A stretch of 64,000 nucleotides of DNA from Myxocyprinus asiaticus (Eukaryota > Chordata > Actinopteri > Cypriniformes > Catostomidae): assembly GCF_019703515.2 (NCBI RefSeq), contig NC_059348.1, positions 28,174,156 to 28,238,155 of the forward strand, in the 5' to 3' direction. The notes beneath the pieces are model-generated. The model was not told the origin of the DNA, did no database searches, and saw only the letters and a program-made list of their open reading frames with translations. Position numbers and translations under genes: made by a program. Positions 36,801 to 49,896 of the stretch are shown piece by piece. The stretch's first letter is position 1; every line of letters begins with the position of its first letter.

Positions 36801-39463
36801 CGACTAGTTGTCGCACGTTTATGATATTAATTTAATTACATACATATTTATTTTGGGGGAGCATCAGAAAATGGTTTGAGTTCCAGAGCTGAGAAAGAAT
36901 GTTTTAAGTAACATTGCTAACACTGTTCTACATTATAGAAAAATACTAAACCGTAATAACGAGCCTTTAAAATATAAATTTTACAAGTGCACGCACGAAG
37001 CGAGCCGCAGCGACACCGGCAAAAGCAGTAATGATTCTGAATGTGTTGGGAAAACCAGCAAGGAGACTGTCTGAACATTATTAATTTATAGAGAGAAATG
37101 CACATTAGGGTTGTGCGACAGACTGTTATCTCGGGGATCGACGATGGCCAATAGCTGATGCCTTTGACGATGTCAAGACAATATTTGGCTTGTTTTCCCA
37201 TTAATGTATTAAATTATTATTAGGCTATTATTATGATTATTATTATCAAATTAATATTACAAATAATTTGCCAGAAGACACGTGCTTGAAGAAACACTTA
37301 TATTATTAAGAACAGATGACAGAAAAGCCGTCTATGCGCATGTATGACACGTTTGTACGGAGGAATGCAGTCTCGTGGAACACGTGCATGTAAAAGGTTC
37401 TCACACTTTTTTTTCAGTAGACAGAAACAAAAAAAATATATATTTTTTTGCAAGAACAGTATTGTTTGAGTGCTGTAAATGACCTCAGACATCTCAGCTC
37501 AGGAGTGTTGAGTTCAGTTCATTTTATTTCCACAGCTGTTCATTGTGACCAACTCTGCAGCCTATACATCTGTGATTTAAAACATAAAATACCATGATTT
37601 ATATTTCAGTGATTATTAACATTATAATTGTTTACATTTACAATTGTTTTTATGCCTTCATTTGTGTAAGTAATTTTCTGCCTGCATGTTTAGATGGATA
37701 CTTGCCTGATGGTAAATGGAAAGGTGGTTACTTATATATTATTTTTTTGATCATTTCATTATTTTAATTGCCGTTTCGTTTAGTGCGCAATTAGATTTTT
37801 GAATAAATGTAATTTTCAATGCAAAATCACTAAAGCAAGAATATTCACCGATCCATATATATCGTGAAGCAGGGAGCAAAACAAATTTACTCGCACACAA
37901 TGTAATTTCCCCGATAACGAAAGACCCGACCCGTAGAGAGTGCACAGATGACACACATTTAATTGCACTTAATTCTTTTCCAGTTTCATTTGTATTTTTA
38001 GTTAATATAAATAAATACAAAATAAAGTTCAAAGTTTGAAATCAAGGTGTCTTGCTTTGTGTAGGCTTAACCCTAACCCTGCTTAACGAAAATGACCCCA
38101 TAGTACCACCTAGCATCCAACCAGCGCTAATACCAGTGTTTGTTGGTTTCCTGTGGAGTGTTTTTTTTTTTTTTCTGCGACCAATCTACCAATCAAATCT
38201 TGGTCGACCAAGACTTCTCGGCGACTAACGTTTGGTCTACTATTAGGGGCAGCCCTACATTTTATAGCTGTAGGTTATAAAAACCTTTTGTTAAACAGTA
38301 CTTCTGTAATCTGACATTATTTTGAGTGAAATGGTATATTCAACTAGAAAAAATGTTGGGCAGGACATCTACATTGGGAATTCATTCTGTTAAAAGTTCG
38401 TGTTTAATACCAGAATGGAGCCAGGTGATTGGAGGGAAGGGGTTGAAAAGGTAAGAGGGATTTATGATGTCAGTGTAAAAATGCCGTTTCAGAGGCAGAG
38501 CAAGTTATTACATTTTGATAAAACATGAAAACAATTTGTTTTTATTTGGAATAACATGCACTGAATCCTGTACAATCATGTTCTCTTAACTTTAAAACCA
38601 TCTGATTTGATTTTGTTAAAATTCATTGAAATTCAGTTCTGCCATATATTTCTGGGGCAGTTGTAAAAAAAAAAAAAAAAAAATTTTTGGGTTATCCCAA
38701 GTTTCCCAACTTAGAGCTGTTGTGCTAAACTGAATCTGAGTTTTGGCTCAATTACTACCAGCCATGCTACTAGCTGTGCTTTAGGACAAAGTGACCTTTG
38801 TAAGTGTGACTTATTTGTTTGGGCGAAAGAAGGTAAGGTTGCTTCAAATTTGGATGACTTTACAAAAACTTAGCTGTGCTGCTGAACACTGGGCCTCATT
38901 CATGAAATACAAACACATCATATTTGAGGTACAAAGTTTAGTTTTTAAATGTTGCATGAATGCAACAATTTATGCAAAAATGGTTTTACGAATGTTTCAC
39001 AAATTAATTCGGCTTGCGTTTCATGAATGTGTCCCTTTTGTGTTTTACATATTATATTTCATCCTAGAGACACGGTTTGCTTTAAATGTTGACTTGATGC
39101 AAACATGTTGTGGTTTGCACGTTCACATTGAGAAACTTTCATACAGACCTTTCTATAGAGGTGCACATTTGGCTACCCATGTCTTTTCTGGATGATTTCC
39201 ATCAGCTGAATGGTAATCTGTATGTAGGAATTTTTTTTTTTTTAATAAATGTAACCTATTATGTTTGTAATTGCCACATTTCTTTTCCCCACCCCCAGAG
39301 TGATATTCACGCTGATGTTGCGAAGATGGACATATCCCACCATCCCCCTTCTGAGGTGTCATCACAAGAGCGGAAACAGAAGTGGGAACAGGGCCAAGCT
39401 GACTACATGGGACTGGACTCTTTTGAAAACATAGAAAAAAAGCTTGATTCCTTCCTGAAGTGA
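27838..39463 (+). CDS. gyg1: Glycogenin-1, complete seven-exon gene
   Basis: Glycogenin is the self-glucosylating GT8 enzyme that primes glycogen synthesis in the cytosol and hands the primer to glycogen synthase. Exons: 27838-27844, 28722-28857, 29029-29203, 29289-29451, 35680-35806, 36405-36624 and 39299-39463. Phases match throughout (993 nt, 330 residues). The tiny first exon (ATGGCAG) joins to give [11 protein letters not shown]. The metal-binding DxD is D102-D104 in FMDADTL. The acceptor Tyr is Y195 in [27 protein letters not shown] is intact, and the C-terminal [10 protein letters not shown] and [12 protein letters not shown] form the glycogen synthase-binding segment. All introns have GT-AG ends. 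The 6.2-kb intron 4 holds a dead non-LTR element and nested MITEs. The protein is shorter than the longest human form because the region before the tail is short. Confidence 0.95.
28689..28713. repeat. (TG)n microsatellite in gyg1 intron 1
   Basis: About 25 bases of TG dinucleotide ending just before the exon 2 acceptor, where a polypyrimidine tract would usually sit. Confidence 0.85.
29550..30702. mobile_element. Fold-back element in gyg1 intron 4, related to the AAAGGGATAG family
   Basis: The left end reads AAAGGGTTAGTTCACCCTAAA and the right end contains TTTAAGGGTGAACTATG in inverted form. Inner phrases also pair loosely (GTATACTTAGTTTTCC on the left, AAAGTATACTTGGGGC on the right). The body is non-coding. 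Confidence 0.55.
31080..33260 (-). mobile_element. Degenerate non-LTR retrotransposon (L2/CR1-like LINE)
   Basis: Minus-strand reading gives reverse-transcriptase landmarks in order but in different frames. They are [18 protein letters not shown] at about 32430, [20 protein letters not shown] at about 32040 (a decayed GVPQG...SPLLF block), and a C-terminal [17 protein letters not shown] at about 31390. Frameshifts and stops separate them and the catalytic YADD box is not recognisable. It lies antisense within gyg1 intron 4 and is dead. Family is judged only by these motifs. Confidence 0.75.
33532..34950. mobile_element. MITE split by a second MITE (nested pair)
   Basis: The outer element is a copy of the family at 18806: AAGGAACATTCCAGGTTC then GGACAAGTTAA on the left, and TTTAAGCTCAATCGATAGC on the right. 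It is interrupted at ACAAGTTAAGCTCAAT by a 1.36-kb member of the AAAGGGATAGTTCACCC family (33562-34924). Confidence 0.75.
33562..34924. mobile_element. Long fold-back element, AAAGGGATAGTTCACCC family
   Basis: Arms of about 270 bp pair in inverted orientation: GGGTGTGGGTGAGAAACGGA on the left and TTCCACCCACACCTATCAT on the right. Outer ends are AAAGGGATAGTTCACCC and GGGTGAACAATTCCTTT. A second inverted pair (GGCTCGTTTGAGATGAGC and GGGATCTCAAACGAGCC) lies farther in. The roughly 0.8-kb centre has short ORFs without a recognisable domain. Confidence 0.7.
36738..38257. mobile_element. hAT-like DNA transposon in gyg1 intron 6
   Basis: Left end TATGGCTGCCCCTGACCAGA and right end, inverted, TATTAGGGGCAGCCCTA. 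Inner ends include AGTCGACTAGT and TTGGTCGACCAAG. The flanks TATTTTAT (36730-36737) and CATTTTAT (38258-38265) agree at 7 of 8 bases. Non-coding inside, so non-autonomous. Confidence 0.75.
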
Positions 39464-39540
39464 GAGATGCCTATGAATGCATTATCAGACATAGTTTTGT
39501 ACTAGGGTGCATATAGGGCATGAAATAACAAAACACTTGA

Positions 39541-39782
39541 AGGGATGGTACACCCAAAAAAAATTTAGTCAACCCCATGTTGTTTGAAACCCTTTATGAC
39601 TTTCTTTCATGGAATACAGAAGCAGTATATTAGTTTGTCACCATTCAATTTCATTGCAACTTTTTTTCCATACAATGTAATTGAATGGTGACTGAGGCTA
39701 ACATCTGCTTTTGTGTTTCACAGAAAATGAGCTTGGAACAACATGAGGGAAATAATTTTTATTTCAGGGTGAACTAAACCTT
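39541..39782. mobile_element. Short diverged fold-back MITE after gyg1
   Basis: Starts GAAGGGATGGTACACCC and ends TTTCAGGGTGAACTAAACC, the same terminal motif as the larger AAAGGGATAGTTCACCC copies. It lies within or just past the gyg1 3' UTR. Confidence 0.6.
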
Positions 39783-40649
39783 TATATACATCCTCTGGTT
39801 TTTATACCAGTTCCAACTGTCTATGCAGCTTGACCATTCAACCTCTTTCACTCTGCGATTTGCAACCGTTATTTGAATGACACAACTTCTAACTTGGCGT
39901 TTTCTCCACTGGCCTCATTTCCTGAGGTGGTGTGACACCATGAAGGCAATCTGTCACTGAACAAGACACTACAGTTACTTTTTTATTATTATTCAAAGTA
40001 CTGTAATTTAAATGTTATGTTCATAGAAATGTCAAGTTTTGCCTTTTTTTGTGTGTGGTGAGGATCAGAAACATTCAAAAACATCATACAGCAAACTATG
40101 CCAAAACAAACCATTTAAATGTCTTTTACATCCAAAGTATACTGCTTGCCACTCCACATTTAAGTCTCTAATCCCCACCTTATCTATGATATTCTGTTTA
40201 CAAGACTCTTTGTTCACACCCACTCCCCTAAATAGTCATTACTGGCTCTGATACACATCAGTAACTCTTACTGTGTGAACCAAGGTCACTCCACTCTTGC
40301 TCACTGGCCAGTCACTCCCTGTACCAAGGTTAAGGCAAAAATGGTTTCGCTATACTTGGTTTCAACTTGTACTACTGTTTATGCAGTCTCTGTAGCTGTT
40401 GATGGTAACTACTACTACTAATGTCTCCAAATCCCCTGTAACTCTGCCCCTCAACCTGCAACATCTGAAATAAAAAAAAAAACCTAAATGTGAATTTTGA
40501 TTTACTGTGATGGTTAGAACAAGTTTATTCTGGCAGGCACAAACACTGAATGCATAAAAGGTAATTAATGTGAAAATGGGGGGCAAAAAAAATTGAATGT
40601 TGTCATTATACAGACATGTAGATAGTGTGCAAGAAGAAATAACTACTGA

Positions 40650-40706
40650 CATTTGCAAGAAGTGACATCTGTCAACACACTGATATTCTGCTACTGGATT
40701 CCATGC
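40650..40706 (-). pseudogene. hltf: hltf exon remnant: helicase motif VI
   Basis: After an acceptor CCAG the exon reads AWNPVAEYQCVDRCHFL, aligning with the AWNPAAEDQCFDRCHRLGQ block of SNF2 helicase motif VI. The essential Arg-Leu-Gly-Gln after RCH is lost and the following residues do not match HLTF. Confidence 0.85.
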
Positions 40707-40870
40707 CTGGAACACACAATAGAAACAACAAATCTGTTGTTTGTGTATGTGGCCATGTCTAGTATTAGGGTCAATTAATTTCCCATTAGATTTAAGCATT
40801 CAGAATAAAACAATGAGAACACTGCCTCCCAGTGGCTGACATGAAATAAATCCTGGGACATTTCACTCAC

Positions 40871-41060
40871 TAGATCCATCAGAAAGACACACGAAGCAGA
40901 GGTCAGATTAAGCCACACCCCTCCAGCTTTGAGTGACAGTAACATGATGGTGGAGCTTCCCAGAGAGGAGCCTTGAAGGTCCTGAATGGCCTTTGCTCTG
41001 GTTTTCTGAGTCGTAGAGCCATTCAAGTGTGTGAAAGAGAATCCATATTCCCTGTAGACA
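40871..41060 (-). pseudogene. hltf: hltf exon remnant: helicase motifs IV-V
   Basis: Reads GFSFTHLNGSTTQKTRAKAI and then STIMLLSLKAGGVWLNLTSA and SCVFLMDL, aligning with HLTF lobe 2. The invariant Gly of GVGLNL is Trp, the Arg before VFLMD is Cys, and the Pro of MDP is Leu. The donor GTGAGT after 40871 is intact and joins in phase to the next remnant. Confidence 0.85.
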
Positions 41061-41164
41061 CCACAAGTTTCAGTGCTCAATACCACTAATGGATGCTGCT
41101 TTAAGTATTTAGTGCATTCTTTTGTTTATAGTAGCCACAGGACTGATAATGATACCCCAAGAGA

Positions 41165-41262
41165 TCATATAAAAGAAACTTGCTGAACTGAGAGACCACA
41201 AGACTTTTCACAGTGGGATCTTCATTCCACAGCTTCAACAGGTTGTTCATCAAAGCGTCCAC
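41165..41262 (-). pseudogene. hltf: hltf exon remnant: VDALMNNLLKL segment
   Basis: Reads VDALMNNLLKLWNEDPTVK and SLVVSQFSKFL, aligning with the start of HLTF helicase lobe 2 (KSLVVSQF). An acceptor-like AG lies just upstream on the minus strand. It is open by itself but flanked by broken exons. Confidence 0.8.
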
Positions 41263-41393
41263 CTGCATAAACAAAAAAAACAAAAAAAGGACTCATATGA
41301 CTTATAATGACTCATAATTAAAAGCATCTTAAGATCTACTGGTGTTTCAATGTTATACATCTCTTTTTAACACAATAGGTACATAAACAATTG

Positions 41394-41896
41394 TACATAA
41401 ACAATTAGCCACAACATTAAAATCACCTGCCTAATATTGTGTATGTCCCCCTTGTGCCGCCAGAACAGCACCAACCCGCATCTCAAAATAGCATTCTGAG
41501 ATGATATTCATCTCACCACAATTGTACAGAGTGGTTATCTGAGTTACGGTAGACTTTGTCAGTTAGAACCAGTCTGGCCATTCTCTGTTGGACTCTCTCA
41601 TTAAGGCATTTCTGTCCACAGAACTGCCGCTCACTTGATGTTTTTTGTTTTTGGCAGCAATTGGAGTAAATTCTAGAGACTATTTTGTGTGAAAATCCCA
41701 GTCAACAGTGAATGGCCAAACTGGTTCAAACTGACAAAGTCTACGGTAACTCAGATAACTGCTCTGTACAATTGTGGTTAGAAGAACAGCATCTCAGAAT
41801 GCTATTCTGAGATGCTGGTTGGTGCCGTTTTGGCAGCACTAGGGGGACCTACACAATATTAGGCAGGTGGTTTTAATGTTGTGGCTGATCGGTGTA
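41394..41896. mobile_element. Long-TIR fold-back MITE within the hltf pseudogene
   Basis: Arms of about 200 bp pair in inverted orientation. The left has AGCCACAACATTAAAATCAC and CTGCCTAATATTGTGTATG. The right has the complements, as in CACAATATTAGGCAGGTGG and TTTTAATGTTGTGGCTGATC. Arms differ at a number of positions. The body is non-coding. It is inserted in a former hltf intron. Confidence 0.8.
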
Positions 41897-42719
41897 CATT
41901 TGTGGTAAATCAATATAAATACACTAGCATTACCTTTGCCTGTCGCCATGTACTGTACATGCTGTGAAAAATGGGTGATGGTAGAAAAATGATTAAGAAT
42001 CTGAGATGCTAAAACAAAAGTTATACTTTATATTTAGTGCCAGTTAGTAGAAACCCACAAACAGCACATCCATGGACCATCTGATGCATACTGGGCACAA
42101 AAAGGGGAAGAGCTTTCTCAAGGCAAGTACCATTCTGGTTAGCTGGCTTTGTAAATTTTAAAAAGTCACAGTGCATTACAAGTTCCCACACTGCTACAAA
42201 GAGCACAGATGCAAGGTACATGGTAATGAATCTTTTAAAGTCTGATTTTCAAGAGCTCTGTTTGAGACTCTCAAGTAAACAAGGAACTATTAAGTACACG
42301 TTCATATATTTCTGTTGGCTCTCAATATAATATCCAATTTTAGATTCATCCACCTCTACATGTCAAGTAAATTAACTGTGGTTGGTCACTTTACATGTCA
42401 GTTTTGACCAGAATTGGCTGCAGTGCGGAACAGACTTTATGCCAAAATGTAAAAGTCAGGCTACACAAGAGTATCAACTTTGAACCCTAGAAAATAACCA
42501 AAAGATGCATAAGTGGCAAAGTTACTTTGGAACTTGACCGCCACTTCTACCCAGTGGTTGATCCAGTCTCCACTTCTTCTCCAGGATACTCCACCAGCTC
42601 TTTGGTCTTGATCTGAGCATGACACAGGGGTCATCTAGCCTGCTTCTATGAAACAGGAACAAACAGTCCCCAGGAATGACTGCACAATACAGGAGTCTTC
42701 AGGATTCCTCTGAGATATT

Positions 42720-42920
42720 GAAGTAATGCTGACCTTTTCTGAGTGGATGACCTCACAGATGCAGAGCCTGCAGAAGATGTGGGCACAGTACGTGATGACG
42801 GGCTGATGTAGGGAATCTAGACAGATGGTGCTCTCCTCGTCTGAGCCAGAGTTTAGCACCAATGTGATCTTATTGATGAGATGCTCCCACAGCTCACTGG
42901 GGGTTACATGATCACCTAAC
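42720..42920 (-). pseudogene. hltf: hltf exon remnant: RING finger
   Basis: Reads TPSELWEHLINKITLVL, SGSDEESTICLDSLHQPVI and TYCAHIFCRLCICEVI, aligning with the HLTF C3HC4 RING inserted between the helicase lobes. The first zinc-binding Cys (normally in the ECAIC sequence) is Ser, while later Cys and His residues remain. Confidence 0.88.
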
Positions 42921-43259
42921 GCAGATCCAAAAGACAAGGTCATCACAACGTATTGACTGAGAGCAAAACTGGCAACTGGAAGGTTGCTGGTTTGCAATCT
43001 CTGAAAAGTGTGTACCATGAACAAAGCTCCTAACTGCTACTTGTAAGTCACTTTTGATTAAAAAAATTTGCTACGTGACTGCGTACTAGACTCAAACACA
43101 TGAGATGAGGGTAATGAACTATAAATGTAAATAAATATTGTAAATACATTAAATATATGATATATTACAAATATATTGTGCAATTTTTATGCTCAGAAAC
43201 CTACAGTGTTGTAAATAAACAATGTTGCTTTTTAAATGAAATTAACTGCATCTCTCATC

Positions 43260-43500
43260 TGTACCTGCCCCTGTATATTTCCCCACAAGACTGCGGTGCG
43301 CCTCAGACGGACCGAGATGGCCAACACATCAGCGTAGTTTGTCATGACAGTCCCCTCTTGGAAATACCTTTGTTCACATGCTGAACAAACACTCTTCACT
43401 CAGGTAACTGCACCACAGTGCGGCTAGCCACTTTACTGGTCTTAGTGCACCTCAGGGTGATCCCCTTTACCAGCGCCTGCAAGTTCCTGATAACACATAA
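43260..43500 (-). pseudogene. hltf: hltf exon remnants: LRRTK region, with stop codon and deletion
   Basis: Minus-strand reading gives NLQALVKGITLRCTKTSKVA, then VVQLPE, TGA (43398-43396), RVFVQHV, and in another frame RYFQEGTVMTNYADVLAIS and VRLRRT. HLTF has LPERKVFIQHI here, so an Arg codon has become TGA. About 20 codons between QHV and RYF are missing and the LRRTK motif is LRCTK. Confidence 0.85.
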
Positions 43501-43881
43501 TGAATGCAACATATGTTTTGGATATTTTTCCCCTTAGGTACAAAGGAGAGACAGAAAAATGTTGCAAACCAGATTCAAACTTGTGTAGCCTCGAACCTTG
43601 TTCCTGGAGGGCCATATACTGCATTCCATTCAAAGTCGGATGAGGAATAAAGGCGTTCCATTGCCAGATGCTCGGAAGATGATGTATAGGCAAGCAAACA
43701 CAACTGCTATGCTCCCGTTAGCTTAGCATGTGTTCAATTGTCACCAGAGATGTCTCCTAGCATCCAAATTGATAAAGGATGCTGCGATATTAGCATTTGT
43801 TGTACAGATGTACGATTATTAAAAGACAGTTTCATTTACCATATTTTGGCCACCTGTGTCTGCAGTTTGTTGAACTCGTTT

Positions 43882-45450
43882 CAGTGGCGTATCCAGGACA
43901 TTTTTACTGGGGTGGCCAAGATGGGGCACAGACCTAGTGTGGGGGGTGGCGATACCGGAAGAACCTTTATGAATGGCACATGATCAAAATGTGTAAATGT
44001 CGCATTGCTTTGCTTCAACATGTAGAATAAATGAATTCTTAAACTCATGTTAGCATTCACTGAATTGTTTGTATTCAATATCAGACTGTTGTTTTGACAT
44101 TTGACAGTTTTCTATTCCTGTTCTATTTCAACCTATTACAGTTTCTGGGAATCTCTGGTTATTTTAACATAACATCCATTTTTAAATCAGTAATTGTTTA
44201 GGAAAAGTCAGTTACACATTTTTAAGAGCTATTCTCATTGTAGAGAATTAATCTGCGTATAACATCAGGTATAGTGTATAATCATAAAAAGATACATGTA
44301 CAGGTGATAACTGATTGAGGCGCAATTCAATCAATCATTCAATCAATTATTCATTCATTTATTAGCTATAACTGCACTGTCCAGCAGAAATATTGTTAAA
44401 TTTGGTACAAATCAGTGTGTGAAATTGGCTACGAGGGCTTATAGGTGTCTGTCTGGAAACCCTAAAATTGCAGATTGAGCTCTGAATACAGTAAAAAACA
44501 AAACTCTATTTACAGTATCTACTCAGTTTTATTTTCCTCATGTTCTGATAGCTTCAATTACTTTGAATATTACCAAATAAAATAGTTAGTCAAATCATTG
44601 ACAAAGGCATTTAAGTGCAATTTGCCCTGCCTCTGCATATTTAAAAATGTCAAATAAGGTATAAAAACTTTGACGATTTTATTGGTCTGACTGACCAATA
44701 ATACACATAAAGAGCTCATAAATAACTCATGTAAAGATTTAAAGTACAGTTACAGCACAAACCCTTCCATTTCACACACAGGTTAGCCATATATATAACT
44801 TTAGCTATTGAACATATACATCTGTAAAATGTTTTACACACCTCCGTCATTAAATCAGAAAACATGGCATTTCATATTTCATGTCAATATAAAGATAACA
44901 TGCTGAATGTGCTCTTTAACCTAGCTACTGTAACAATGAAAAAATGTTTTCACATTCACATGGAAATTCGGGATAAATTAAACGTTAGATTAGATGAAAA
45001 TACCTCTCAAATAACAGCTTTCTTTTTGACCACAAATCGACGTCGTCAACTCATTGGAAGTTGGAGGTAGACGCTAGCTCGTCTCAGCTTCGTGCTTCTG
45101 ATCGACCGTTATACTCCAGACCTGGCGCCCGCTGCCTGCCACCTGCGGCACTTGCCTGGCCACCCGCGGCCTGCCCCTCCCCCCACTGATCAAAGATCAG
45201 CTCACACAGCTTCAGTCCCACCACTACTATAATGGTCAGAAATATAAAACTGACCCTGGGTCAGTGTGGCTCTAAATCAACAAATGACCTGAAATGTCAT
45301 CTTTGATTGACAGGTGTTTCTATTGGTTCTTCGTTCTTGTGTTGATGAACATGATGAACTACCAATCAGTTCTGGGGTGGTCACAGGGTGGCCAATGAGA
45401 TTTCAGGGGTGGTCCAGGCCACCACAGGCCACTCCCTAAAATCGCCACTG
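43882..45450. mobile_element. CAGTGGCG-ended DNA transposon, non-autonomous
   Basis: Left end CAGTGGCGTATCCAGGACAT with GGGGTGGCC inside. The right end has GGCCACTCCCTAAAATCGCC followed by ACTG, the inverted form. Flanking 8-mers (ACTCGTTT and CCTGTTTT) match only weakly, so a clean duplication cannot be claimed. The GC-rich part at about 45120-45190 and the AT-rich body show no transposase. Confidence 0.65.
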
Positions 45451-45795
45451 CCTGTTTTATTGTCATGTAATGTAGGAAATTTGACTCATTGATGGATATT
45501 ATTTAATAAAAGTTCATGTTTATCATTAACTTTGTAAATCTCCCTGCGAGCCAACATGTTTGCGTGACATCACACACCTGCATCTCGACAAAATTGTTGA
45601 AGAGTTGAAGATTTCGGAAGAAGTTGGATGTCCACCTTCAAGCGGCATTCCATTGTATTTGTCCCAGTAAGAAGTTGGAAATTCCGACTTTTTGAGTTGA
45701 ATGCAATGCAGTAAGTACTGCATGTTTTGTAAGTCTCCCTTATTTAACACACCTGACTTAAGTCATCAGCTCTTTAGTAGGGTGCTTAATGACAT

Positions 45796-46460
45796 GGGCT
45801 GTGTCTCATTTGGAAGGCTGCATGCTAGGTAGGATGCGTTCTTTGAAGGCTGCAGTATACTGAGTGTCCTCCTTTAAACAAGCCTCGTTTAAATGAGACG
45901 GCTTACATAGGACAAACGGAAACGGAACGTAACATGGTTGCTATGACATCACGCCACACTTTAACAAGTGTGAGCATTTTGAGTGAGACGGTAACAAAGT
46001 CCCTCTGGAAGGGAATGTATGAGGTACATTTTAGGAGAGTTATAATGATGTAAAGAGTAAAGAAAATAGATTTTACAGGTGTACTTTTAGTCTAATAATT
46101 TATTTTAATTATATATTAACATAATTATACATATTATATACTCTGCACCCATCTACTGAGGTACTTCAACTTGGGAATTATCATTCCTTGTGTTTGAACA
46201 TCATATTTACAGGCAAATTGGCGTAATTTTTTTTAGACATTTCCGTTGAAGCAAAGAATTGTGGGTTATGAGTGCCCACGAAGGATACACCTCATGCATC
46301 CTCCGAATTCCCGTGAAAGAAGGTCACATTCGAAGGTTGCTTCCGAAGTGTCCTGCATGCTCTTTCTGAAACGAGACAGCCTCGATGACGTATGCGGTCG
46401 ACAAATGCGGTCGACAAATGCGAACTTCGGAGGACACAGCCTTCCAAACGAGACACAGCC
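45796..46460. mobile_element. MITE with GGCTGTGTCTCATTTGGAAG ends, copy 2
   Basis: Left end GGGCTGTGTCTCATTTGGAA, right end CCAAACGAGACACAGCC. The body is similar, in reverse orientation, to the element at 27065-27669. A short tandem duplication (GCGGTCGACAAAT twice) lies at about 46394-46420. Confidence 0.8.
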
Positions 46461-48267
46461 AGTGTTCGAAGGCATGAGCCTCAGCAATCAGCGGTGAGTT
46501 TAACTGCGCTCAATGGCGCATGCAACAGCATTCAGCCGTCATCAGTTGTCCAGACTGGAGCACGTGTTTAAGCTTTTCTGCCGATAGTTTGGTTACACTA
46601 CTTTGCTAAACATGAATCACACCGTTTAGGTGAGCATTTGATAGTGTCTTTTTCAATAAAATATTTATATAAAATTGCTTAGTTGTGTGCTTAGTGTGGT
46701 CAAATCTACACATGTAAAATTGATCACCGGAGTTGTGACAGAAATGTTGTCAGCACATACTGTATGCACATTAGGCAACAAAAGCAATCAATTACGAAAA
46801 CTGACGAAATTACGAAAACAAATTACGTGTCAAACTGGCGTGTCTCATCTGTTCAGGGTCTGTAGGGCTTGTAAAAAAGTGATAATGTGAAACTGAACCT
46901 GAAAATATCCAGATTATATTTGGTTCTATACAGCTCTGAGTCAGCCCTGTCAATCACAAACAGCATCAGCTCAGTTTGTTATTCTTTTGCCAATGATTAC
47001 CTACACAAAAATCTGGCTTCTGCACTGGCTATTGTGTGCAAATTCACAATATTTGCAGGAATCATTTTTTCCTCACTGAATAGGATGATACTTTATAGAT
47101 AAAATGGAAGAATAGACATTTTATCTCTTTTTTTTCCAAAAAGAAAATTTTATTTAAATGCATTAAGTAAACATGACATTTTTTAAGACCATTGTTTTCA
47201 TATGAGGGTTGATATTGTGAAAGGGCTTTAGCAGGTCAAAATGTTTCTCCTCAGTTTTAAAAATTTGTAAACAATAGTTGTTAAAAATATAGATATATAT
47301 ATTTTAAAAAAAATTCTCTCTCAAAGTAAAGTTGATAAAATATGATTTATTATTTAAGAGTATGTCATGTTTGTTCTTCAGCCAGATCTTATGAATTAAT
47401 TTATGGCCAGACCTCTGTGTTTCATAGTATATGCTGACTCATGTTAAACAACTACATTTTGATGAATTGCAGGTTAAATGATCCAATAGGTCCAATTCAT
47501 TCGAATGTGAAGTTACAATTTGTCCACAAGCACTTCTTTTTAGACAAATATGTATTCTATAATAAACATATGTATCTCTCTAACTCATAAAAGTGTTTTT
47601 GTGAACTGTTGTGTTTAAACTCTACTGTGCAACATTTTTATAGGACTGAATCTACAATCATGTAAACACTTTAACAAATATATTATCAGCTCAAATGGGT
47701 ACACAGCTTTTGTGTTTTTGTACATTGGTATCACATATGAAACTGCTTACTGCTGTGCATAAAACACCAAATGCATAGTCTGAACAGGACAAAAACACTT
47801 TTAAATCCAAATTTTTACAAGCCTCATCCAAACCACATTCGTAGATTATTTGGAATCCAATTAAAATCGGATTTTCCTTAATGCGTCTCAGTCTGAACGG
47901 TCAGATCAGAGTTCATGTGTTTTTTCGTCATTTGCAGTGCATGATGGCTGTTATACATCAGGTTTTGCAATGAGAAAACATACTGCGCTCTGAACAGCAT
48001 AATTAATGCCTTCACAGGGCACTTCAATTTAATACAATAATGATGGCCACGCAGTAGGATCATTACAAACAGAATTTTCAATAATATGACTTCAAAAGTG
48101 AGTTCAGCCTGTTTTATTACACATTTCAGCCCTACAAAACTCTCAAAGTGGAAGGTAAACAGGTCATAGAGATCATCATTTTTGAATTAAACACACCCAT
48201 GTGTCATTTATATGTTACAGGGCACGCAAATCAACACAAACCTCTTATAATAATACAGACTTTGGCT
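46461..48267. other. Former hltf interior, nothing recognised
   Basis: Non-coding AT-rich sequence. I searched both strands by eye for helicase motifs I-III and found none, so the corresponding hltf exons appear deleted or too diverged to see. Confidence 0.4.
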
Positions 48268-48269
48268 TA

Positions 48270-49894
<1,625 letters not shown>

Positions 49895-49896
49895 TA

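Noticed and set aside
38791..39195. 134-codon plus-strand ORF upstream of the last gyg1 exon
   Set aside because: It lies in the intron, has no similarity, and is not supported by in-phase splice sites to flanking gyg1 exons.
40362..40799. 145-codon minus-strand ORF as an independent gene
   Set aside because: It contains the hltf motif VI remnant in its middle. The rest is intron and downstream sequence read through by chance.
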